DNA from: Variovorax sp. PAMC 28711
Lineage (GTDB): Bacteria; Pseudomonadota; Gammaproteobacteria; Burkholderiales; Burkholderiaceae_C
Length of the DNA: 64,000 nucleotides
Direction of reading: 5' to 3'
NCBI RefSeq assembly: GCF_001577265.1
Contig: NZ_CP014517.1
Location: forward strand, 3,756,501-3,820,500
How positions within the stretch are numbered: position 1 is the first letter of the stretch; each line of letters starts with the position of its first letter. Below the pieces are notes generated by a model. That model had not been told where the DNA came from. It was given only the letters and a program-made list of their open reading frames with translations, and searched no databases. Position numbers and translations under genes: made by a program. Shown here in pieces: positions 1 to 9,558 of this stretch.

Positions 1-2996
1 TGCAGGCCGGCACGCTCGACGCCAACCTCAAGGTCGATTTCGAGCGCGCGCAGTCGGGCGGCCTCAAGATCAGCGGCACGATCGAGGCGCACAACACCAA
101 AGTTGCCGATGCGCGGGGCCGCGACCTGCTCAGCTTCGATTCGCTCAAGCTCGCGCTGGCCGACGTTCGGCCGCTCGAGGGCGTCGTCCACCTGAGCGAG
201 GTTGCGTTGGCGGGCCCGCAACTTGCCGTCGCGCGGGATGCCGAGGGCAAGCTCAATTTGCTGGCGACCGATCCCGGCACCGGCGCCACGGTGAAGGTGG
301 CGGTTCCTGCGGCACCTGCGAGTGCCGCCGCGCAGAAAGAACCCGAAAAGAAGGCGGCGCTGCGCGTGCAGGTCGACAAGGTCGCGCTCGACGGCGGTCG
401 CATCGGCTGGCGCGACGAAACCACCCGTCCGGCCGCTGCGGTCGACGTCAAGGATCTGAACGTCGACGTCAGCGGCGTGACCTGGCCGATGACCCAGCCG
501 GCCCGGATCAGCGGCGCGACCACCATCGCCGGGGCATCGCTCAAGTTCAAGGGCGAGGCCACCGACAAGATCGCGAACGTGCAAACCGAAGTCGACGCGT
601 TGCCGCTGTCGCTCGCCGCGCCGTACCTCGCCCGCAGCCTCGAGCCGACGCTCGACGGCAAGCTGAGCGGCCAGATCGACATCGCCTGGGCCAACCCCGA
701 CCTGAAATTCAAGGCGCGCAAGCTGTCGCTCGACGGCCTCGCGTTGACGCAGGCCAAGACGGCGCTCGCGAGCGTCGGCCGTTTCGAACTGACCGATGCC
801 GACGTCGACATGACGAAGCACACGCTCGCGATCGCTTCGTTCACCGTGACGAATCCGAAAATGCGGATCGAGCGCGACAGCGAGAAGCGCTGGATGTTCG
901 ATCGCTGGCTGCGGGCGCCGGCAGGCGGCGATGCCAAGGTCGCCGCGCCCAAGCCCGCAGCTGCGGACGCGCCCGCCGCGCCGGCCGCCAACACGACGCC
1001 CTGGGCGCTGACGATCGGCACCTTCGCCGTCGACAACGGCGCGATCAGCTACGCCGACAAGGCCAGCGCGACCCCGGTGGCGGTGGAGATCACCGCGCTC
1101 AAGGTGAGCGCCCAGAAGATCGCGCCCGACACGGCCGGCGTGTCGCCGCTGCAGGTGTCCGGCCGCATCGGCGCCGGGCGCGCGGACGCGGGCCGCTTCG
1201 ACTACAAGGGCAACGTCGTGCTCAAGCCGGTGTCGGCGGAAGGTCGGCTCGAAGTCGCATCGTTCCCGGCGCACGCGTTCAAGGCGTACTACGGCGACGT
1301 GCTCAACGTCGACATCCGTCGCGCCTTCGCAAGCTACCGCGGCACGGTGCGCTTCGCGCAGGCGACGGCCGGCATCAGCCTCAAGCTGGCCGGGGATACC
1401 GCGCTCGACGACTTCCGCGCCAACAGCGTGTCGCTGACCGAATCGCCGGGCTTCGACCGCAGCACCAACCAGTTGTTGAGCTGGAAAACGCTCAACCTGC
1501 GGGGGCTGCAAGTCGCCATGGCGCCGGGCGCGCCGCTCGGCGTGGACGTGCGCGAGACCACGCTCACCGACCTGTTCGCGCGCGTGATCGTCGACCCGAC
1601 GGGCCGGCTGAACCTGCAGAACCTGACAAAAAAAGGCGAGCAGGAAGGCGCCGCCAAGGCACAAGCCACAACCGATGCCACGAGCCGCCGCAGCCTCGGC
1701 GGCACCACGACCACCACGGCGCCGGCGCCCGCCACTGCGGCATCCGCGCCCGTCGTTGCCGCAGCGCCTGCCGCCGAAGCCGGCCCGGCACCGGAGATCA
1801 ACTTCGGTCCGATGAGCCTGGTCAACGCCAAGATCGACTTCACCGATCTGTTCGTGAAGCCGAACTATTCGGCCGACCTGAGCGAACTGACCGGCAAGCT
1901 CAGCGCGTTCTCGTCCAGGCCCGCGCCGGGCGCCGACGGCAAGGTCGCGCTGGCCGACCTCGAACTGCGCGGCAAGGCGCAGCAAACCGCGGCGCTGGAA
2001 ATCACCGGCAAGCTGAATCCGCTGGTCAAGCCGCTGGAGCTCGACATCACCGCCAAGATGCGCGACCTCGACCTGGCGCCGCTCTCGCCGTATTCGGTGC
2101 GCTACGCGGGCCACGGCATCGAGCGCGGCAAGATGAGCATGGACGTCAATTACAAGATCGCCGCCGATGGCCAGCTCACGGCCGCCAACAAGCTGGTGCT
2201 CAACCAGCTGCAGTTCGGCGAGGAAGTGAAGGGCGCGCCCAACAGCCTGCCGGTGCGGCTCGCGGTGGCGCTGCTGTCCGACCGCAACGGCGTGATCGAC
2301 GTCGACCTGCCATTGCGCGGGTCCCTCAACGACCCGCAGTTCAGCATTGGCCCGTTGATCTTCAAGGCCATCATCAACCTCATCGCCAAGGCCGCGACGG
2401 CGCCGTTCAGCCTGTTGACGGGCGGCCTCGGCGGCGGTTCCGGCGAGTCGAGCGCGATCGTTTTCGATGCCGGCAGCGCGACGCTCAGTGCGGGCGCCAA
2501 GGAAAGTCTCGACAAGGTGGCCAAGGCGCTGACCGATCGCCCCGCGTTGCAGATGACCGTGGTCGGCACCTCCAACCTCGAAAAAGAAAAGGACGCCTAC
2601 CAACGCCAGCGGCTGCGCCAACTCACCCAGGCCGAAAAGCGCCGCATCGCGGCCCGCGCCGGCAAGGATGCCACCGACGTGGCGCCGGTGACCGACGCCG
2701 AATACCCCGAGCTGCTCACGGCGGTCTACAAGCGCGCCGACATCACCAAGCCACGCAACATGGTCGGCCTCGCGAAAGACCTGCCGCAAAAAGAGATGGA
2801 AGACCTGTTACTCACCAGCATTCCGGCCGATGAAGAGTCGATCCGGCAGCTCGCCGTGGAGCGCGGCGCCGTCGTGCGCGACTACCTTCTGGCGCAAAAG
2901 CTGCCGAGCGAACGACTGTTCCTCGGCGCGGTGCGCACCAACGCCAGCGGCACCGACTGGAAACCCGGCGCCGAGCTCAATCTGGCGACCCGCTGA
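1..2996 (+). CDS. DUF748 (AsmA-like) envelope protein, 3' part
   Basis: The reading frame is open from the first full codon at position 3, so the true start lies upstream of the window and only the C-terminal part (about 998 residues) is seen. The repeated amphipathic beta-rich segments with patterns such as LDGKLSGQIDI and FRANSVSLTESPG are typical of DUF748 proteins, AsmA-related proteins thought to act in the periplasm or at the outer membrane. Low-complexity Ala/Pro linkers lie near 930-990 and 1690-1790. The last 200 residues contain SSAIVFDAGSATLSAGAKES, resembling the OmpA-like end of this family. The next gene is on the same strand after a 106-base gap containing a GC-rich hairpin. 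The family call is fairly sure; the exact function is not known. Confidence 0.85.
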   Translation, partial: QAGTLDANLKVDFERAQSGGLKISGTIEAHNTKVADARGRDLLSFDSLKLALADVRPLEGVVHLSEVALAGPQLAVARDAEGKLNLLATDPGTGATVKVAVPAAPASAAAQKEPEKKAALRVQVDKVALDGGRIGWRDETTRPAAAVDVKDLNVDVSGVTWPMTQPARISGATTIAGASLKFKGEATDKIANVQTEVDALPLSLAAPYLARSLEPTLDGKLSGQIDIAWANPDLKFKARKLSLDGLALTQAKTALASVGRFELTDADVDMTKHTLAIASFTVTNPKMRIERDSEKRWMFDRWLRAPAGGDAKVAAPKPAAADAPAAPAANTTPWALTIGTFAVDNGAISYADKASATPVAVEITALKVSAQKIAPDTAGVSPLQVSGRIGAGRADAGRFDYKGNVVLKPVSAEGRLEVASFPAHAFKAYYGDVLNVDIRRAFASYRGTVRFAQATAGISLKLAGDTALDDFRANSVSLTESPGFDRSTNQLLSWKTLNLRGLQVAMAPGAPLGVDVRETTLTDLFARVIVDPTGRLNLQNLTKKGEQEGAAKAQATTDATSRRSLGGTTTTTAPAPATAASAPVVAAAPAAEAGPAPEINFGPMSLVNAKIDFTDLFVKPNYSADLSELTGKLSAFSSRPAPGADGKVALADLELRGKAQQTAALEITGKLNPLVKPLELDITAKMRDLDLAPLSPYSVRYAGHGIERGKMSMDVNYKIAADGQLTAANKLVLNQLQFGEEVKGAPNSLPVRLAVALLSDRNGVIDVDLPLRGSLNDPQFSIGPLIFKAIINLIAKAATAPFSLLTGGLGGGSGESSAIVFDAGSATLSAGAKESLDKVAKALTDRPALQMTVVGTSNLEKEKDAYQRQRLRQLTQAEKRRIAARAGKDATDVAPVTDAEYPELLTAVYKRADITKPRNMVGLAKDLPQKEMEDLLLTSIPADEESIRQLAVERGAVVRDYLLAQKLPSERLFLGAVRTNASGTDWKPGAELNLATR

Positions 2997-3030
2997 CGGG
3001 CGGGCCCCAAGTCGGTGAAAATGGAGCGGT

Positions 3031-3062
3031 GCGCCGGTCCGTACTTCCCAGTACCCCGGCGC
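3031..3062 (+). terminator. GC-rich stem-loop between DUF748 and DUF349 genes
   Basis: The arms GCGCCGG (3031-3037) and CCGGCGC (3056-3062) are complementary. Inside them GTAC (3041-3044) pairs with GTAC (3051-3054), leaving a 6-base loop. No U-run follows, so this may be a weak or Rho-assisted terminator, or an mRNA-stabilising hairpin, rather than a classical intrinsic terminator. Confidence 0.35.
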
Positions 3063-3102
3063 CTTCGCATTTCCCTCAGACAAGACAACGTTCATCCGCG
3101 CA

Positions 3103-5964
3103 GTGACTTCAACTTCTTCCAAGCCCCACGACATTCAGGCCCTCGACACGCTGACCGGCGGCGCCTTCACCGCATCGACTTCCGGAGAGCGCGCAGGGCG
3201 CATCCGCGACTGGCTCGCCGGCAATCCCACGCCCGAGCTGATGCAGGAGGTGTTCAAGGAACTGAGCGGCCGCGACAAGGGCGCTGCGCGCCTGCTGCGC
3301 GAAAAGCTCGACGAAATCAAGCGCGCCAAGGGCCAGGAAGCCATCGGCGCCGAGTGGGCGCAGAAGGCCGAGGCGCTGCTGGCGCAAGGCAAGCTCAACA
3401 TCGCCGACGCGCTCGCCTGGCAGCGCGACGCGGCCAAGGCCGGCGCACCGCTGTCGCGTGAGCCGCTCGCCGGTTTCAAGGGCCAGCTCGCCGAACGGGT
3501 GAAGGGCATCGAAGATCTGCAGCACCGTGCGCAGGTGCACCGCGAGGCGGCCGTGCTGCTGGCCCAGCGCTTCGAGGTGCTGTCGACCAAGGGCTGGCAG
3601 GACGCCCAGTCCGCCGAAGAATCTTTGCGTGGCGACGTCGCGCACTGGAAAGAGCAGGCCGACGCGATCGCCGCCGATGCCAACTGGAGCAGCCTCGACG
3701 CCAAGTTCGCGCCGCAGCTCGATGCGTCGAAGGCGCAGCTGCTGATCGTGTCGGATGCCTTCCACAGTGCACTCGTGCTGGCGCAAGCCGCCGCAGCCGA
3801 CGCCGCGGCGCCGCTGCCGCCGGTGCCGGTGTGGGCCGACGAGCTCCGAGCTGCACGCGGTGAGGCCGTCGCGCCCAAGGCTGCGCCGGTCAAGACTGCG
3901 AAGCCGGCCGTCGATCCGTCGGTCCGCGCAGCCGCGCAGGACGCAGTGACGGCGGCGCTCGGCAAGCTCGAACAGGAAACCGCCGAAGGACACGGCAAGG
4001 CCAGCGCCGGTGCCGCAGCCGCGTTGCGCGCGGTGCTGAAGCAGCACGGCAAGCTGGTCGAGTCCGAACTCGAAGCCCGCGTGCACGCTGCGTTGATCGC
4101 CGCCGGTGAACTCGAAGGCTGGCAGCGCTGGAGCGCCGACAAGGTGCGCGAAGACCTCGTCGCCCGGGCCGAAGGCCTGCTCAAGCGTCCCGAAGGCCAG
4201 GCACTCGGTGGTCGCAAGATGCAGGAAACCCTGCGCACGCTGCGCGACCAGTGGAAGCAGGCCGACCAGGGCGGTGTGCCGAATCACGCACTCTGGAAGC
4301 GCTTTGACGAAGCGTGCAACGAAGCGCACAAGGTGGTCGAAGCCTGGCTCGACAAGGTGCGCGCCGACGCCGTCGAACATCGCGCGCACCGCATCGCGCT
4401 GATCGAGGAGGTGAAGGCCTGGGCCGCGGCCCATGCCGCCGGGTCCGACCTGAAGGCGCACAACCGCGCGCTGCACCAGTTCGCCGACCGCTGGCGCGAT
4501 GCCGGTCATGTCGGCGAAAAGGTGTTTGCCGAACTGCAGCCGCTGTGGAACGATGCCTTCGGCGCCGCGCGCGAGCCCTTCGAATCCGCTCAGAAGACCA
4601 GCCTCGATCGCCGTCAGGCCATGATCTCCGAAGCGACCGAGCTCGGCGCGCAGCCCATGCTGCGCATCGACGCGGTCAAGGCGCTGCAACAGCGCTGGCA
4701 GGCCGAGGCGCAGAGCGTGCCGCTCGACCGCCGCCAGGAACAAAAGCTGTGGGACGCGTTCCGCGCGCCCATCGACGAAGCCTTCAACCGCAAGACCGCC
4801 GAGCGCGAAAAGGTTTCTGGCGCGATGAGCGAGCACGACCGCCATGTGCTCGACGCTTCCAAGGCACTCGACGCCGCCAACGCTGGCGGCGATGTGCAGA
4901 AGATCCGTGCCGCCATCGCGCGCCTCGAGGGTGCGATGCGAGGCGAGGCGCCACCGCCAGCGCCGGTTGCCGCACCGGTGTCGGCGCCGGCACCGACCAC
5001 CGCGCCGGACGGTCCTTCCGAAGGCGCGACCGAAATCGTCGCGCCGGAGCAGGCTGCGAACGAGTTTGCGGAGAGCGCGCAGCCGAGCAGTGCCCCGGCC
5101 GAAGACGACAAGCGCGTCGAATCGACTGAACCCGAAATCGAAGGCGATGCGAAGGCGACCGCACCGCGCGACCTGATCGCGCCCGAAGGCAGCGCCGACG
5201 CCGGTGCGCTGGCGGACACGCCGGCCGACGAAGCGGCTGCTGCGGCGGCGCCCGCAGCGCCCCCCAAGCCGGCACCGAAGCCAGTGGTGGCCATGCGCGG
5301 CGACGACCGCCCTGGCAGCAAGAAGAACGACGCCGCCGCCGCAACGCGTGGCGGCGGCAAGTTCGGCGACCGCCGCGACAGCCGTTCCGGCCCCGGCGGA
5401 CCTGGACGTCCGGGTGGCGACCGCGGCGGTGATCGTGGCGACCGCGGCGCACCGGGCGGGCGTTTCGGCGATCGTCCGCCACGTTTCGAAGACCGCGGCC
5501 CGCGTCTGGGCGACGCGGCTTTCCGTGCTCAACGCGAAGCCCTCGAACGTGCCGACTTCGCGCTGCGCAAGCTCGCGGCGCAGGCGCATGGCGAGGCGCT
5601 GTCGCAAGTGCTGGGCGCATGGGAAAAGCGCGATGCCTCGCAGCTGCCGAGCGTCCAGGAACTTGGCCGCGCGGTGACGCCGGCGGTGCGCACGGCCTGG
5701 TCGCAGTCGGTGGGGGCAACGCCGGCCAGTGGCAACGATGCCGCCGAGGCGCTGTTGCGCCTCGAAATGGCCGCCGAAGTGCCGACGCCTGCGGATCAAC
5801 TCGATGCGCGCCGCGCGCTGCAGCTCAAGTTGCTCACCCGGCGTGGTGACCCCGCACCGGCACAGACCTGGGGTCAGGACGCCGGCAAGGTGCTCGCTGC
5901 GGCGCACGACGCTGCGTCGGCACGCCGCCTGCAGAACGCCCTGAAGGCGCTGCTACGCAAGTGA
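3103..5964 (+). CDS. DUF349 domain-containing protein with Arg/Gly-rich linker
   Basis: This is a 953-residue protein from a GTG start. It is mainly helical and charged, with repeated W-K-x-A and LW-x-x-F patterns (for example LRDQWKQAD and QKLWDAFRAPIDEAFNRK) that mark DUF349 repeats, at roughly residues 340-580. About residues 610-735 are an Ala/Pro/Glu-rich linker. About 750-804 are rich in Gly, Arg and Asp in RGG/GDRGG-like steps. A final helical segment of about 150 residues follows. DUF349 proteins are widespread in betaproteobacteria; some relatives have been linked to ribosome or RNA metabolism, but the function here is not shown. It stands alone between the DUF748 gene and the convergent mtfA. 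No good Shine-Dalgarno is seen, so the start is moderately sure. Confidence 0.85.
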   Translation: MTSTSSKPHDIQALDTLTGGAFTASTSGERAGRIRDWLAGNPTPELMQEVFKELSGRDKGAARLLREKLDEIKRAKGQEAIGAEWAQKAEALLAQGKLNIADALAWQRDAAKAGAPLSREPLAGFKGQLAERVKGIEDLQHRAQVHREAAVLLAQRFEVLSTKGWQDAQSAEESLRGDVAHWKEQADAIAADANWSSLDAKFAPQLDASKAQLLIVSDAFHSALVLAQAAAADAAAPLPPVPVWADELRAARGEAVAPKAAPVKTAKPAVDPSVRAAAQDAVTAALGKLEQETAEGHGKASAGAAAALRAVLKQHGKLVESELEARVHAALIAAGELEGWQRWSADKVREDLVARAEGLLKRPEGQALGGRKMQETLRTLRDQWKQADQGGVPNHALWKRFDEACNEAHKVVEAWLDKVRADAVEHRAHRIALIEEVKAWAAAHAAGSDLKAHNRALHQFADRWRDAGHVGEKVFAELQPLWNDAFGAAREPFESAQKTSLDRRQAMISEATELGAQPMLRIDAVKALQQRWQAEAQSVPLDRRQEQKLWDAFRAPIDEAFNRKTAEREKVSGAMSEHDRHVLDASKALDAANAGGDVQKIRAAIARLEGAMRGEAPPPAPVAAPVSAPAPTTAPDGPSEGATEIVAPEQAANEFAESAQPSSAPAEDDKRVESTEPEIEGDAKATAPRDLIAPEGSADAGALADTPADEAAAAAAPAAPPKPAPKPVVAMRGDDRPGSKKNDAAAATRGGGKFGDRRDSRSGPGGPGRPGGDRGGDRGDRGAPGGRFGDRPPRFEDRGPRLGDAAFRAQREALERADFALRKLAAQAHGEALSQVLGAWEKRDASQLPSVQELGRAVTPAVRTAWSQSVGATPASGNDAAEALLRLEMAAEVPTPADQLDARRALQLKLLTRRGDPAPAQTWGQDAGKVLAAAHDAASARRLQNALKALLRK

Positions 5965-5980
5965 CAGGCAGGGCGGGCTG

Positions 5981-6772
5981 TCAGGCCCGTTCTGGCTGGA
6001 AGAATTCGTCGAACAGCCGGCGCAACGCCGGAAACTCGGCGGCGAAACGTGGCCTGTTCACGAAGTAGGCCTCGCAGGCGACGGCGAAGAATTCGCTGAT
6101 CGACTCGGCGCCGTAGGCGTCGAGCCACGGTGCGTCGCCCCCGAAACGCTCGGCCACGATGGTCTGCTCCCGAAAGGTCTCGTAGGCCGTCTGCAAGGTC
6201 GTGAGCCACATCGCCTGTGCCTCGCGGGCGCTCTGCATCCCGGCGAAGCCCGGTGGCAGCGGTGGGCAGCCGTCTGCCTGGCCGGCGCGCATGTCGATCT
6301 TGTGGGCGAACTCGTGAACGACGACGTTGTAGCCCGTGTCGTCTGTGATGCTGCTGGCCAGCACGTCCTGCCAGCTCAGCATGACCGGGCCACGCTCCAT
6401 TGCTTCGCCCGCGACCACTTCTTGGTATTGATGGACCACGCCCGCCTCGTCGATGTGGGTGCGCTGCGCCACGACCTCGCAAGAGTGCACCACCACGCCG
6501 ACGAAATCGTCGTACCAGGCCAGCCCGCCTTTCAGGTGCAGCACGGGCAGCACGGCCTGTGCCGCGATTGCCAACGCCACTTCGTCGGTGATGACGAAGC
6601 CGTGCGCGCCGTGGAATTCCTTGTCGCGCAAGAACTCGGCCGCCAGCGTGCGGAGCTGCGTGCGTTCCGGCGTGCTGAGCGCGGCCAGGAACGGGTAGCG
6701 GGCCAGCGTCGCCTGCCAACCCGCTTCGGGGATTTCGGGGAGGGCGCGCAGGTTGCGCAACCACTTGAACAT
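5981..6772 (-). CDS. mtfA: MtfA-type zinc-dependent peptidase (M90 family)
   Basis: The protein has 263 residues, close to E. coli MtfA (265). It carries the zinc-peptidase motif HEFAH at residues 153-157 and a downstream ESISEFFAVACEAYF segment that supplies the third ligand region of the family. Established for the family: a cytosolic aminopeptidase whose E. coli member binds the repressor Mlc and so affects the glucose phosphotransferase system. Whether an Mlc partner exists here cannot be seen. It lies 16 bases downstream of lpxH on the same strand and probably ends the lpxH-side transcript. It converges with the DUF349 gene. Confidence 0.9.
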   Translation of the reverse strand: MFKWLRNLRALPEIPEAGWQATLARYPFLAALSTPERTQLRTLAAEFLRDKEFHGAHGFVITDEVALAIAAQAVLPVLHLKGGLAWYDDFVGVVVHSCEVVAQRTHIDEAGVVHQYQEVVAGEAMERGPVMLSWQDVLASSITDDTGYNVVVHEFAHKIDMRAGQADGCPPLPPGFAGMQSAREAQAMWLTTLQTAYETFREQTIVAERFGGDAPWLDAYGAESISEFFAVACEAYFVNRPRFAAEFPALRRLFDEFFQPERA

Positions 6773-6788
6773 CGTCGGCGGCGCGCGG

Positions 6789-7562
6789 CTAGCGCAGGTC
6801 GACGCGCTGCGCGCCGGCGGTCGAGAGGCACAGCACCTGCGCGCGCGGCGGGTGCGCCGCAGCGTCCCAGTCGCTCAAAACGATGCGTTGCAGGCCATCG
6901 CCCAGCTCGTGGTGGGCGGGCCGATGCGTGTGGCCGTGGATCAGCGTGTCGGCGTCGGCTTGCCGAAGCCACGCCCGCGCGGCCTCGTTGTCCACGTCTG
7001 CCCACACCATGCCGGGGGTGTGCTTGCGCGCCTCGCTCTGCTCGCGCATCGAACGGGCGAGGGCACGACGTTCCTCGAGCGGCCGCGCGAGGAAGGCGGC
7101 TTGCCATTCGGGTGTGCGCACCTGCGCGCGAAAGGCGAGATAGTCGGTGTCTTCGAGACAAAGAATGTCGCCGTGGCTCAGCAGCCAGCGGGTGCCATGC
7201 AGCACCAGCACGGTCGGGTCGTCGAGCAACCTGAAGCTGCTCTGCGCTGCGAGCGCCGGGCCGACCAGGAAGTCGCGGTTGCCGTGCATGAAAAACACTG
7301 GCAAGCGCTCGGCCGTGCTGCGCAGCAGTTCGGCGCACTCCGCTTCGAAGCCGGGTTGCGCCGCCGCGTCGTCGCCGATCCACACCTCGAACAGATCGCC
7401 GAGGATGAAGAGGGCATCGGCCGGCGTGGTCTCCAGATAACCTCGCCACGCGTCGAAGGTGGCGGGTTCGTGCGCCTGCAGGTGCAGGTCGGAGAGGAGG
7501 TCGACGGTGCGCCAGCTGGCGGGTGCGACCAGCTCGGCCATCACCGTCGCGTCATCGGTCAT
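6789..7562 (-). CDS. lpxH: UDP-2,3-diacylglucosamine diphosphatase LpxH
   Basis: A calcineurin-like metallophosphoesterase of 257 residues. Metal-ligand motifs are in order: SDLHL (Asp25/His27), GDLFE (Asp56), GNRD (Asn95), SHGD (His130) and GHTH (220-223). LpxH hydrolyses UDP-2,3-diacylglucosamine to lipid X and UMP, the fourth step of lipid A synthesis, at the inner face of the membrane. Its start overlaps the stop of ppiB by four bases (ATGA type), so the two are translationally coupled; mtfA follows after 16 bases. Confidence 0.93.
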   Translation of the reverse strand: MTDDATVMAELVAPASWRTVDLLSDLHLQAHEPATFDAWRGYLETTPADALFILGDLFEVWIGDDAAAQPGFEAECAELLRSTAERLPVFFMHGNRDFLVGPALAAQSSFRLLDDPTVLVLHGTRWLLSHGDILCLEDTDYLAFRAQVRTPEWQAAFLARPLEERRALARSMREQSEARKHTPGMVWADVDNEAARAWLRQADADTLIHGHTHRPAHHELGDGLQRIVLSDWDAAAHPPRAQVLCLSTAGAQRVDLR

Positions 7563-8071
7563 TCCACGGTGACGGTGGCCTTTTCGATCACCACGTCTTC
7601 GAGCGGCACGTCGTCATGAAAGCCCTTGCGGCCGGTTTTGACAGCCTTGATCTTGTCGACCACGTCGGTGCCGCCGGTGACCTTGCCGAAGACGGCGTAG
7701 CCCCAGCCTTGTGCCGACGGTGCGGTGTGGTTGAGGAAGGCGTTGTCGGAGATGTTGATGAAGAACTGCGCGGTGGCCGAGTGCGGTGCGCTGGTGCGTG
7801 CCATGGCCACGGTGTAGTTGTTGTTCTTCAGGCCGTTGTTGGCTTCGTTCTCGATTTCAGCGGCCGTCGGCTTTTGCGTCATGCCCGGCTCGAAGCCGCC
7901 GCCCTGGACCATGAAGCCGGGAATCACGCGGTGGAACACGGTGTTGTCGTAGTGACCTTTCTTGACGTAAGCCAGAAAGTTCTCGACCGACTTCGGCGCC
8001 TTGGCGCGATCGAGTTCGAGCGTGATCACGCCGTGGTTCTTGATGCTGAGTTCGACTTGGGGGTTGCTCAT
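7559..8071 (-). CDS. ppiB: Cytoplasmic cyclophilin-type peptidyl-prolyl isomerase
   Basis: A 170-residue single-domain cyclophilin without a signal peptide. Conserved active-site segments are visible: [13 protein letters not shown] (catalytic Arg in FHRV), [17 protein letters not shown] and WGYAVFGKV. It catalyses cis-trans isomerisation of prolyl bonds during folding. A strong AGGAG Shine-Dalgarno precedes the ATG at 8071. It is the second of two tandem cyclophilin genes; the upstream paralogue carries an export signal. It overlaps lpxH by four bases. Confidence 0.93.
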   Translation of the reverse strand: MSNPQVELSIKNHGVITLELDRAKAPKSVENFLAYVKKGHYDNTVFHRVIPGFMVQGGGFEPGMTQKPTAAEIENEANNGLKNNNYTVAMARTSAPHSATAQFFINISDNAFLNHTAPSAQGWGYAVFGKVTGGTDVVDKIKAVKTGRKGFHDDVPLEDVVIEKATVTVE

Positions 8072-8103
8072 GAGGTGCTCCTTGTTGCTTCGGATGAGGC
8101 GGG

Positions 8104-8685
8104 TTACTTCGCCACCACGGTGGCGGACTGGATGGTGATGGTATCGACCGGCACGTCCTGCATGCCGCCCTTGACGGCGGTGCGCGCGGCGCGGATCTTG
8201 TCGACGACGTCGGTGCCCGCGACGACCTTGCCGAACACCGTATAGCCGTAGCCATCGGGGTTGGGCGCGTTGAGCATGTCGTTGTTCTTCACGTTGATGA
8301 AGAACTGCGAGGTGGCCGAGTTCGGGTTGCCGGTGCGCGCCATAGCCACGGTGTACTTGTCGTTCTTCAGGCCGTTGCCGGCCTCCAGCGCGATCGGCGC
8401 ACGCGTCGGCCTTTGCTGCATGTCGGCCGTGAAGCCGCCGCCCTGGACCATGAAGTTGTCGATGACGCGGTGGAACACCGTGCCGTCGTAGTGCTTGTCC
8501 TTGACGTACTGCAGGAAGTTCTCGACGGTCTTCGGTGCCTTGGCGGGATCGAGTTCGAGCACGATGTCGCCGGCCGAGGTGGCGAGCTTCACGCGTGGTG
8601 CGCTTTGCGCCCAGACAGTAGCGCAGAGCGCGAACGATGCGACGAGCAGCACAGCGCTGCGGCGGGAGAAGGCGTGAATGTTCAA
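8104..8685 (-). CDS. ppiA: Periplasmic cyclophilin-type peptidyl-prolyl isomerase
   Basis: The start is set at a TTG (8685) because a GAGGT Shine-Dalgarno lies five bases before it and translation from there gives a proper signal peptide: [10 protein letters not shown], then a hydrophobic stretch ending in ATVWAQ-S. An upstream ATG in the same frame at 8787 would overlap the TPR gene and bury the signal peptide. The mature domain has [31 protein letters not shown] and YGYTVFGKV, as in cyclophilins. The product is probably secreted to the periplasm and works on exported proteins. It lies 32 bases upstream of ppiB and is its close paralogue. The pair, lpxH and mtfA look like one transcript. Confidence 0.9.
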   Translation of the reverse strand: MNIHAFSRRSAVLLVASFALCATVWAQSAPRVKLATSAGDIVLELDPAKAPKTVENFLQYVKDKHYDGTVFHRVIDNFMVQGGGFTADMQQRPTRAPIALEAGNGLKNDKYTVAMARTGNPNSATSQFFINVKNNDMLNAPNPDGYGYTVFGKVVAGTDVVDKIRAARTAVKGGMQDVPVDTITIQSATVVAK

Positions 8686-8746
8686 GAGCGACCTCGGTGG
8701 CAAAAGATGGAAGGGGCGCCGCACCTGCCGGGCGGCCAACGCGAAG

Positions 8747-9349
8747 TTACTTGGCGCGAACCGGCTTGCGCACCGTGACCGGCGCATCCGGCAGCGGCGC
8801 TTGCGCCGGCGCGGCGGCCGTGGGCGTACCGAAGAGCTGGCGAATCAGCGTGAGCTTCGGCGCGACGGTGGCGTTGGCCGATGCGAACTGCTGCGCGCGG
8901 GTGTATTGCTGCGCGGCGAGGCGCGCGTACACGTCACCCAGGTTTTCGTAAGCGGTCGCGTAGTTCGGGTTCAGGCGGATCGCCATTTCGAGCGCAGCGC
9001 GCGCCTTGTCGAACTGGCTCTGCGCGGCATACAGCGCGGCGAGGTTGTTGTAGGGCTCGGGCAGTTCGGGGAAGTCCTGCGTGAGCTGCGTGAAGGCCAC
9101 CGTCGCATCGGCTTGCTTGCCTTGCTCGGTGAGGATCACGCCGCGCAGGAAGCGCATTTGCGGGTCGCGCGGCTTGCCGGCGATGTAGGCATCGGCCTTG
9201 GCCAGTGCCTCGGTGGACTTGCCCTGGCGCAGCAGCACGTTGACGTCGCTGTAGTCGTCGGCATGCACCGCACCGCTCAGCAGCGCCAGCAACAGGGCGG
9301 CGGGCAGGGCGGTGGCGAGAGAGAGTCGGGAGAACAGGGCGTGCTTCAT
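8747..9349 (-). CDS. Periplasmic TPR-repeat protein
   Basis: The start is at ATG 9349 (MKHALFSRLS), preceded by a GAGG Shine-Dalgarno. It gives a 200-residue protein with a cleavable signal peptide ending near SGAVHA-DD. About three tetratricopeptide repeats follow, for example LPEPYNNLAALYAAQSQFDK and NYATAYENLGDVYARLA. The C-terminus is Pro/Ala-rich and basic. TPR proteins are adaptor scaffolds; the partner is unknown. It is the first gene of the minus-strand cluster running through ppiA, ppiB, lpxH and mtfA, and is divergent from cysS. Confidence 0.8.
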   Translation of the reverse strand: MKHALFSRLSLATALPAALLLALLSGAVHADDYSDVNVLLRQGKSTEALAKADAYIAGKPRDPQMRFLRGVILTEQGKQADATVAFTQLTQDFPELPEPYNNLAALYAAQSQFDKARAALEMAIRLNPNYATAYENLGDVYARLAAQQYTRAQQFASANATVAPKLTLIRQLFGTPTAAAPAQAPLPDAPVTVRKPVRAK

Positions 9350-9558
9350 GAAGCCTCGGAGAAAGCGAATGAACGCGAAAGGGGATGGACGCGGGCCTCG
9401 AAAAACACCCGGAAAGCAGGCGCGACGGCCGTTTATACTGGGGACGATTGTAGCCGAGGGGTCCTGTGAATCGCCTTGTCGCTGCACCCCATTGCCCCTG
9501 ACAAACACCGTTCGCGCTCCCTGCCTTCTGGGCGCGAAGTGCCGCTTTCCGAGCCTTC
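9350..9558. promoter_or_regulatory. Divergent promoter region between the TPR gene and cysS
   Basis: This 209-base intergenic region separates two divergent genes. Plausible -10 elements are TATACT on the plus strand (9434-9439), TACAAT on the minus strand (complement of 9447-9452) and TATAAA on the minus strand (complement of 9432-9437). None has a convincing -35 box at the right spacing, so only the existence of a divergent promoter region is supported. Confidence 0.4.

Noticed and set aside
3109..5907. A 932-residue open frame on the minus strand opposite the DUF349 gene
   Set aside because: It is rich in Arg, Gly, His and Ala without any domain pattern, and mirrors the codon structure of the plus-strand gene. 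Long antisense frames are normal in GC-rich DNA.
5974..5989. Short hairpin CGGGC/GCCCG between the DUF349 gene and mtfA as a bidirectional terminator
   Set aside because: Only five base pairs and no T-run on either side; too weak to call.
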